A DNA stretch of 5,733 bases from Flavipsychrobacter stenotrophus (GTDB lineage: Bacteria; Bacteroidota; Bacteroidia; Chitinophagales; Chitinophagaceae), in contig CANCOG010000342.1 of assembly GCA_947379685.1 (NCBI GenBank), positions 1 to 5,733 of the forward strand. The letters are read 5' to 3'. A program made the translations under genes and the position numbers. Positions 1-4,550 of the stretch are shown here, piece after piece (position 1 is the first letter of the stretch; each line of letters begins with the position of its first letter). The notes beneath the pieces were generated by a model. The model was not told where the DNA came from, did no database searches, and saw only the letters and a list, made by a program, of their open reading frames with translations.

Positions 1-506
1 GGCACCAATGCAACAATAGTACAGTCTGCAAGGCCGGCTATTTCCACTTCGCTTTGCCCTACACCTACCGTTTCAACTACAATAATGTCGAACGGTGCTT
101 CTTTCACCAGTTCAGTGATCTCAATGATCTTGCTGCTTAGTCCGCCCAATGCGCCGCGCGATGCCAATGAACGAATGAAGAGATTTGGGTTGGTATAAAA
201 TTCACTCATTCTTATGCGGTCACCCAGCAGGGCGCCGTAATTAAATGGCGAAGATGGGTCAACCGCTATCACTGCAATTTTCTTTTGTTCATTGAGCCAG
301 TGTTTGAGCAGTGCGTTCACCATAGTACTCTTACCTGCTCCCGGAGGACCCGTGATGCCAATAATGGGCGTGTTTGATGGGCGCAGGTTGGTCATTAACC
401 AGTCGTATCCGCTCAGTTCATTTTCAACAATAGTTACCCCACGTGCCAGGGCCAGGAAGCTTCCTGCTTTTATCTCATCGTGAAGTTGATTAATATTGCC
501 GCGCAC
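1..506 (-). CDS. meaB: MeaB/ArgK-type GTPase, chaperone of methylmalonyl-CoA mutase (partial, C-terminus off window)
   Basis: This cytoplasmic P-loop GTPase of the SIMIBI class (MeaB/ArgK) gates cofactor loading and protects B12-dependent acyl-CoA mutases such as methylmalonyl-CoA mutase. Seen here: 168 codons with a Walker A GPPGAGKST at residues 53-61, the family motif VDPSSPF at 82-88, GDRIRM at 95-100, the stretch RSLASRGALGGLS at 112-124, and Walker B/G3 ETVGVGQSE at 145-153. The preceding helix, with ALARG and ENE, is typical of the family. The base-specificity motif and C-terminal dimerisation region lie beyond the left edge; family members are usually about 320-330 residues. I chose GTG at 506-504 because it places the P-loop near residue 55, as in relatives, and no in-frame ATG was found upstream. 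The frame stays open upstream, so an earlier non-ATG start is possible. No clear Shine-Dalgarno precedes it. It is divergent from the ligase gene, with no evident functional link. Confidence 0.95.
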   Translation of the reverse strand, partial: MRGNINQLHDEIKAGSFLALARGVTIVENELSGYDWLMTNLRPSNTPIIGITGPPGAGKSTMVNALLKHWLNEQKKIAVIAVDPSSPFNYGALLGDRIRMSEFYTNPNLFIRSLASRGALGGLSSKIIEITELVKEAPFDIIVVETVGVGQSEVEIAGLADCTIVALV

Positions 507-514
507 TAAAATTG
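486..514 (+). promoter_or_regulatory. possible Bacteroidota-type promoter for the O-antigen ligase gene
   Basis: A TTG at 486-488 is followed after 18 bp by TAAAATTG at 507-514, which matches 7 of 8 positions of the Bacteroidota -7 box TAnnTTTG. The spacing lies within the TTG-N17-23-TAnnTTTG arrangement described for this phylum. Transcription would begin near 521 and leave a leader of about 30 nt before GTG 554. The element overlaps the first codons of meaB. This is pattern matching on a degenerate motif, so support is weak. Confidence 0.22.
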
Positions 515-553
515 TGTTTTGTCCGTTAAGGAAATCAGTTCCAGACCGAAATC

Positions 554-1834
554 GTGAATAAACTTGTGAGCAAAAGTAGTTTTCTAAATAATAAGAAGTT
601 AGACAAGTCTGATATTGCTATTGTTTGCATATTGCTGATGTTCGGAGGCTTCCTTGTTTCCCGCCTTTTTTTATCGCTGGGCATGATCCTTTTTGGCATA
701 AATGCGCTTTGGAATGTGAACCCTAAACGCTGGCTGCAACAGAAATACTGGTTGCTGGGTTGTGCGTGGGTAGCCATGTATGGGCTGAGCTGGTTTTGGA
801 GCGAAGATAAAGAGACATGGGGTGTTATGTTTCAGCTCAAGTTACCTGTCCTGTTGCTTCCGCTTTCCTTTGCGTTCACTCCTCGTTTTTCAGCCAGGCA
901 GTTGCAAATGCTCACAATATGTATTGCAACCATGCTTACAGCCGGGGCTGTTTACAGTTTATCCTTCCTTGTTTTCAATTATGCACACTACCTTAAAGAG
1001 TATAACGTTTCGCATATTATCCCTACTCCTGTATACAATGAGTATATAAGTTTCAGCGCTTGTATATCCATATTTATTGCCTGGTGTGTGTTTCTCTGGC
1101 CCCGGTTGGATTCTGCCAAAGTAAAGTGGCTCCTCGGTGCTGCAATGGTTTTCCTGGCGGTATATATACATATACTAGCTTCCAAAAGTGGCCTCGTAGA
1201 TTTTTATTTATTTATCGTATCGTGGACAATTTACATTGTCGTTTCCAGGCGAAGCCTTTTGGGCATTGCTTTTTTGGTGGCGATACCATTCATCTTTATA
1301 GCCGCAGTAAAATATATACCAACATTACATGAGCGAAAAGTGCATGTGGTCTATTCGTGGTATGTGTTTAAGTCTGGCGACAAGACCGGCAAGTTGGGCG
1401 ACCTTTCGCGATTATTTTCATATGACATCTCCACAAAATTGATAGCAGAGCATCCTGTAGTCGGGGTTGGTACAGGTGACATGCTCAGCGAAATGAAAAC
1501 CGGCTATACGCGCTGGTACCCCCAGGTTACAGAGGTCACCAACAAATTAATACCTCATAACCAGTTTTTAACCGTCGCGCTGGGATGTGGCATCCCGTGT
1601 GCAGTAGTTTTTGCCCTATGGGTATTTTTTCCGCTCTCCAGGCTTAAAAGAAACCGCGAGAGCTTTTTCTTCTTCGCCATCTGGATGATCCTTTTGTTTC
1701 ATCTAATGATCGAGCCCTACCTTGAAGGCCAATTTGGAGTGTTTTTGTATGTGTTTTTCCTGCTGTTGTTTTGGCATAATTTGCCTCAAGTAGATCGTGA
1801 TATTCAAAAGGGTATAAGATCGGATAAAAATTAA
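554..1834 (+). CDS. O-antigen ligase / Wzy polymerase family membrane protein
   Basis: The protein has 426 residues and is strongly hydrophobic. By eye it has about eleven membrane segments: two within 20-52, then near 66-82, 95-108, 117-142, 164-183, 190-208, 214-231, 235-254, 341-360, 371-386 and 393-409. A large polar loop spans about 255-340. This is the WaaL/Wzy architecture (Wzy_C superfamily), whose members use undecaprenyl-linked glycans, either ligating them to lipid A core or another acceptor or polymerising repeat units on the periplasmic face. Supporting motifs are ASKSGL at 209-214, GVGTGD at 304-309, HNQFL at 335-339 at the end of the big loop, and an E..LEGQFGVF tail motif at 387-397. 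The sequence cannot separate ligase from polymerase. The start is GTG 554 with no clear ribosome site; the next candidates are GTG 566 and ATG 638, the last of which would trim into the first membrane segment. No glycosyltransferase neighbours are visible. Confidence 0.88.
   Translation: MNKLVSKSSFLNNKKLDKSDIAIVCILLMFGGFLVSRLFLSLGMILFGINALWNVNPKRWLQQKYWLLGCAWVAMYGLSWFWSEDKETWGVMFQLKLPVLLLPLSFAFTPRFSARQLQMLTICIATMLTAGAVYSLSFLVFNYAHYLKEYNVSHIIPTPVYNEYISFSACISIFIAWCVFLWPRLDSAKVKWLLGAAMVFLAVYIHILASKSGLVDFYLFIVSWTIYIVVSRRSLLGIAFLVAIPFIFIAAVKYIPTLHERKVHVVYSWYVFKSGDKTGKLGDLSRLFSYDISTKLIAEHPVVGVGTGDMLSEMKTGYTRWYPQVTEVTNKLIPHNQFLTVALGCGIPCAVVFALWVFFPLSRLKRNRESFFFFAIWMILLFHLMIEPYLEGQFGVFLYVFFLLLFWHNLPQVDRDIQKGIRSDKN
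571..606 (-). promoter_or_regulatory. possible Bacteroidota-type promoter for meaB
   Basis: Read on the minus strand, TACTTTTG (578 to 571) is a perfect match to the Bacteroidota -7 box TAnnTTTG. A TTG lies 25 bp upstream (606-604), slightly beyond the usual 17-23 bp spacing. Transcription would start near 565 and give a leader of about 60 nt before the GTG start at 506. The box lies inside the first codons of the divergent ligase gene. The -7 match is good, but there is no independent support. Confidence 0.33.
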
Positions 1835-1974
1835 TGGCTGCTGCTCCGGCAATGACAAAAGGTCAGTTTTCATTGTATGTCTGGCATGATATTATGCTAT
1901 CTAGTGTCAGCATGACGTTTTGTAAGTTCAAGTTTAACAAATTAGATTTCATGCTTCATGGTGGTGGAAATTGA
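1834..1974 (+). CDS. possible 46-residue ORF overlapping the ligase stop codon (doubtful)
   Basis: An ATG at 1834-1836 shares one base with the ligase TAA (TAATG), an arrangement typical of translational coupling. It opens 46 codons, beginning MAAAPAMTKGQF and ending in LHGGGN, before TGA at 1972-1974. I recognise no family. There are five Met, one Cys, no signal peptide and no convincing membrane segment. It could be a small coupled gene, the remnant of a decayed downstream gene, or chance. Its reality rests only on the stop/start overlap. Confidence 0.2.
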   Translation: MAAAPAMTKGQFSLYVWHDIMLSSVSMTFCKFKFNKLDFMLHGGGN

Positions 1975-2271
1975 TTGTGCTATACTGCAAGCCTATTGGG
2001 AGCGATATTAATCGTTAGTTAAAATGCGATAAAATGCCCACACTAAGTACATCGAAATGATGAATTTAGGTATGTGTATCAGGTTGAAAACTGCTTCCAA
2101 ATATTGGGCATTCTTTTTGATGTACTTCATTGATGCCGTGTAATTGTAACTAAATCATGCCAGTGAATTAATATGGCTGAAATTAAAATTCGATTAGTAA
2201 GTGTAAGTCTGTTATTAAAACATTGTTTTATGTTGTACAAAATAATTAAATTGCGCTCAAATAAAATTTTC
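1975..2271. other. gene-poor spacer and AT-rich leader of the T9SS gene
   Basis: About 300 bp lie between the doubtful small ORF (or 437 bp from the ligase stop) and the chosen start of the T9SS gene. No recognisable protein, tRNA or strong intrinsic terminator was found. Two short hairpins near 1855-1875 and 1905-1920 have only 4-bp stems. The stretch contains the interleaved inverted repeats annotated at 2033-2127. From about 2160 it becomes AT-rich up to the ATG at 2272, as expected of a Bacteroidota leader. I found no clear TAnnTTTG promoter box here. Confidence 0.6.
2033..2127. repeat. two interleaved inverted-repeat pairs (A-B-A'-B' order)
   Basis: Arm A AATGCCCA (2033-2040) is exactly complementary to TGGGCATT (2105-2112). 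Arm B AAGTACATC (2045-2053) is exactly complementary to GATGTACTT (2119-2127), and with one G-U pair it extends to 13 bp (2045-2057 with 2115-2127). The arms alternate rather than nest, so the two stems can coexist only as a pseudoknot, or else compete. The junctions are 4 nt (A to B) and 6 nt (A' to B'), with about 51 nt between B and A'. The pairing is directly visible; any function in the transcript leader of the T9SS gene is inference. Confidence 0.5.
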
Positions 2272-4176
2272 ATGAAGAAAAGTGTATTATTTTTTAGTAT
2301 CGTTTTTGGCCTGAGTTATTCCTCTATCGCTCAAACAGAAACACCAACAGAAACACCTTCAATTGATCCACAGAAGAAGTTTGACAAGCAAATCCTTCCT
2401 GTTGTGGCGAGGCCAGATCAGGGGGAATTCATAGGTTTTCGTAATCCCGCGTCTGCTGATCTGAAATGGTTGCCGTCGCTTACGAAAATTTCAAAAAACG
2501 AAAGTGAAGACGAAGAAGCGCTGGAAAAAATAAAGGAAGCAAAAGAAAGGCTTCGTGAAAGCTACCGTCAGAATAATACTGATCAAACCGCCGAGAAAAC
2601 AACAGCTCTCACCGGGCCAACCTTAGGTACAAATTTTGCAGGTATTGATAATGGTGGAGGAAGTACTCCATTAGACAATTCAATCGCTATATCGAATGGA
2701 GGGAAGATCGTTGCGATGGTTAACTCTAAAATAAGATATTATACTACAACAGGTACTTATACTTATACGAATGACCTGCCTACACTTGTAGGCGATGCAT
2801 CTTTAAGTACGAATATGTGCGATCCAAAGGTGATTTATGACGTAGTAAAGGACAGGTTTATTATTTATATGCAAACCTGCGATGCAACCGCAGCGAGTTC
2901 TAAAGTCATTTTAGGATTTTCGAAGTCTAACGACCCTGCTGCAGGGTGGTACTTCTACAAGCTGACTGGTAACCCATTAGGTGATGCATCATGGTTTGAC
3001 TACCCTAAAATGGCCGTTACTACCGCAGAATTTTTTGTAACTGGTAATTTGTTCCACGAAGGATCAAATTCCTTTAACCAGGCAGTGATCTACCAGGTTG
3101 ACAAGAATGCATGCTATTCAGGTGGAGCGCTCAGCTGGCATTATTGGCCTGTAGGTGGAGGAGCTTTCACAATTCTGCCTGTTTCCTATGGTATGACTGG
3201 TAGCTATGGTCCCGGAATGTACGCGGTTAGTACTCCTGGTGATTATTTCGGCCTATATCAAATTAAGTTATACAACATTACTAATACAAAGGCTTCTGGA
3301 ACTGCAGTCTTAAATGTTTACGACGTAACTACTACCGCCTATGGCCCGGCAGGTAATGCTGACCAACAGGGTACCTCTCATACACTGAATACAGGTGATG
3401 CAAGGGCACTAGACGGTTTCTTGTTGCGCGGTAAAATCCACTTTGTATTTAATACTGATGGCGGCGGCGGATATTGCGGTATTAATTACAATCGCCTGGA
3501 CATAAAGACATTGACCAATCAATCAACTACCTACGCCCACTCTGGCACTTCTGATGTCTGTTATCCGGCTCTTGCCGCAATGACAAACGACTCCAATGAC
3601 AAGTCCGTGATTATTGCCTATAACGAAACGTCGACGACTTTTTATCCCCGGACAATGGCAATAAGCGTGAGCAATAACTTTGCCTGGTCAACTCCACTTA
3701 TTGTGAAAGCAGGAACTGGGTATGTTAATTATGGTTTTGGTGGTGGAACAGACCGCTGGGGCGATTATACCGGCATGTGTAAGAAATACAATGATGTGCC
3801 TGCTACGTTATGGATGGCTGGTATGTATGGGAATACAAGTCATACATGGTCTCAGTGGATTGCGCAGTTAACTGGCAAAACCAACATAGGTGTGCCAACG
3901 GTAAGTGAAGAGTCTGTAGATGTAAAAGTATTCCCTAACCCCGTTGTCGATATTTATAATATCTCTTTCAAGCTTAAAGAGCGCCAGGAATTAACTATTG
4001 TTATTACCGATATGCAGGGCAAAGTAGTTAAGGATCTGTACAAGGGTATTGCTGAAGCCGGAGACAATGTGTTTACTTTTAATAAGGCAAACCTGAGTAC
4101 CGGTGTGTACTTCCTGAATATTGCTGGTGATTCTAAATTCCTAAAAACTGAAAAAATTGTCATTGAAAATAAATAA
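2272..4176 (+). CDS. secreted T9SS cargo protein, probably beta-propeller-like, unknown function
   Basis: The protein has 634 residues. A signal peptide occupies 1-20 (MKKS, hydrophobic core, SIA|Q). A linker with TETPTETP follows, then a highly charged helical segment at about 76-101 with the pattern L-x-x-I-K-E-x-K-x-x-L-R at 84-95. The large Gly/Tyr/Thr-rich beta region runs from about 112 to 535. It contains DPKV at 184-187 followed by YDVVKDRFI, WFDYPKM at 241-247, DRWGDYTGM at 494-502 and WSQWIAQL at 526-533, resembling BNR/sialidase-like propeller exoproteins of no known enzyme activity. Residues 553-634 form a type A T9SS sorting domain: VFPNP at the start, ITDMQGKVV in the middle, STGVYFLNI near the end. 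The protein should therefore cross the outer membrane by T9SS and lose this domain. The frame opens at ATG 2173, but ATG 2272 is chosen because only it places the signal peptide at the N-terminus. I see no catalytic motif and would not assign an activity. Confidence 0.92.
   Translation: MKKSVLFFSIVFGLSYSSIAQTETPTETPSIDPQKKFDKQILPVVARPDQGEFIGFRNPASADLKWLPSLTKISKNESEDEEALEKIKEAKERLRESYRQNNTDQTAEKTTALTGPTLGTNFAGIDNGGGSTPLDNSIAISNGGKIVAMVNSKIRYYTTTGTYTYTNDLPTLVGDASLSTNMCDPKVIYDVVKDRFIIYMQTCDATAASSKVILGFSKSNDPAAGWYFYKLTGNPLGDASWFDYPKMAVTTAEFFVTGNLFHEGSNSFNQAVIYQVDKNACYSGGALSWHYWPVGGGAFTILPVSYGMTGSYGPGMYAVSTPGDYFGLYQIKLYNITNTKASGTAVLNVYDVTTTAYGPAGNADQQGTSHTLNTGDARALDGFLLRGKIHFVFNTDGGGGYCGINYNRLDIKTLTNQSTTYAHSGTSDVCYPALAAMTNDSNDKSVIIAYNETSTTFYPRTMAISVSNNFAWSTPLIVKAGTGYVNYGFGGGTDRWGDYTGMCKKYNDVPATLWMAGMYGNTSHTWSQWIAQLTGKTNIGVPTVSEESVDVKVFPNPVVDIYNISFKLKERQELTIVITDMQGKVVKDLYKGIAEAGDNVFTFNKANLSTGVYFLNIAGDSKFLKTEKIVIENK
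2335..2358 (+). repeat. short in-frame tandem repeat (2 x 12 bp) encoding TETPTETP
   Basis: ACAGAAACACCA (2335-2346) is repeated at 2347-2358 with one mismatch in the last base. It encodes a Thr/Glu/Pro linker immediately after the predicted signal-peptide cleavage site of the T9SS protein. Such units can expand or contract in frame without harming the protein. Confidence 0.75.
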
Positions 4177-4435
4177 TAGTCGCCTGGTCAAATTTGTCTT
4201 TGCTGTTTTCCTGGCTTCCTTTTCCTTTGGAGCGTTTGCCCAGGGTGAAAAGAAACCGGTAACTCCAACGGCTGCTCAGGGTGAACTTGTAAAGCCGGTC
4301 AAGAAAAAGAAGCACAAACACAAACATGTTCGGAAAGCGAAGCATGCAAAGCGGATTGAACACGTTCAGCATTCAGCAGATGACAAAAAACTGCAGGAAA
4401 TAAAGGAACAAAAAGACAAGTTAAGAAAAAAATAA
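4163..4435 (+). CDS. small exported Lys/His-rich protein, function unknown
   Basis: The protein has 90 residues. A signal peptide spans 1-26: basic MKINNSR, hydrophobic core, then AFA|Q. The mature part is strongly basic. It has two AQGE..PV units (26-33 and 38-46), a Lys/His tract at 47-70 with six His (51, 53, 55, 61, 67, 70), and a charged C-terminal helix at 73-90. The reading frame contains no ATG or GTG near its beginning. The start must be TTG at 4163 or 4157; 4163 gives the tighter signal peptide. The start lies inside the last codons of the T9SS gene (14-bp overlap, different frame), so translational coupling is likely. Two stop codons in tandem (4433-4438) end it, and a strong terminator follows. 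The His spacing could bind metal, and the positive charge could bind anionic polymers or surfaces; both are inference. I recognise no named family. Confidence 0.72.
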   Translation: MKINNSRLVKFVFAVFLASFSFGAFAQGEKKPVTPTAAQGELVKPVKKKKHKHKHVRKAKHAKRIEHVQHSADDKKLQEIKEQKDKLRKK

Positions 4436-4444
4436 TAAATAGCT

Positions 4445-4477
4445 ACAGGGGTTGCATGATGCGATCCCTGTTTTTTT
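4445..4477 (+). terminator. Rho-independent terminator after the T9SS/small-protein unit
   Basis: A 12-bp stem pairs 4445-4456 with 4460-4471 around a 3-nt loop; ten pairs are Watson-Crick and two are G-T wobbles. The outer arm is ACAGGG/CCCTGT, and seven T residues follow at 4471-4477. It begins 7 bp after the tandem stop codons. This is a canonical intrinsic terminator, and it separates the 2272-4435 transcript from the beta-helix gene. Confidence 0.9.
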
Positions 4478-4505
4478 ATTGATGGCTTCGTGCCAAAAGC
4501 ATTAC

Positions 4506-4520
4506 AAGTTGGCCCAACTT
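4506..4520. promoter_or_regulatory. 15-bp perfect dyad upstream of the beta-helix gene (possible operator)
   Basis: AAGTTGG and CCAACTT flank a single central C, giving a perfect 7-bp inverted repeat 30 bp before ATG 4551. The 1-bp centre is too tight for an RNA hairpin with all pairs formed, so a protein-binding dyad is the more natural reading. The regulator is unknown, and no clear TAnnTTTG box was found next to it. Confidence 0.35.
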
Positions 4521-4550
4521 TTTCTTACAACAGCATCTAAAAAAGCAGAA

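Noticed and set aside
292..483. Plus-strand ORF antisense to meaB
   Set aside because: It is the complement of the clear MeaB P-loop region and has no protein features of its own.
1158..1180. Alternating TATATATACATATA tract
   Set aside because: It lies within ligase codons for a membrane segment (VYIHIL) and needs no regulatory explanation.
535..1185. Minus-strand ORFs within the ligase gene
   Set aside because: They are shadows of a well-supported membrane protein.
1855..1925. Hairpins just after the ligase gene as its terminator
   Set aside because: TGAC/GTCA-type stems of only 4 bp, each followed by no more than four T residues, are too weak to call.
2058..2144. 28-codon ORF starting ATGATG in the spacer
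   Set aside because: Short, with no ribosome site, no recognisable family and no coupling to a neighbour; it overlaps the inverted repeats that better describe this stretch.
2173..2271. N-terminal extension of the T9SS gene from ATG 2173
   Set aside because: It would place 33 residues of AT-rich, leader-like sequence ahead of a textbook signal peptide beginning at MKKS; ATG 2272 is the sensible start.
4140..4180. Programmed frameshift fusing the T9SS protein to the small protein
   Set aside because: The sorting domain is complete and ends normally, and the second frame starts with its own signal peptide, so two separate products are more likely; the A-rich run at 4150-4156 is not a recognised slippery heptamer.
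3954..4372. Minus-strand ORFs opposite the sorting domain and the small protein (3954-4163, 4160-4372)
   Set aside because: Both are antisense to better-supported plus-strand genes and lack any recognisable feature.
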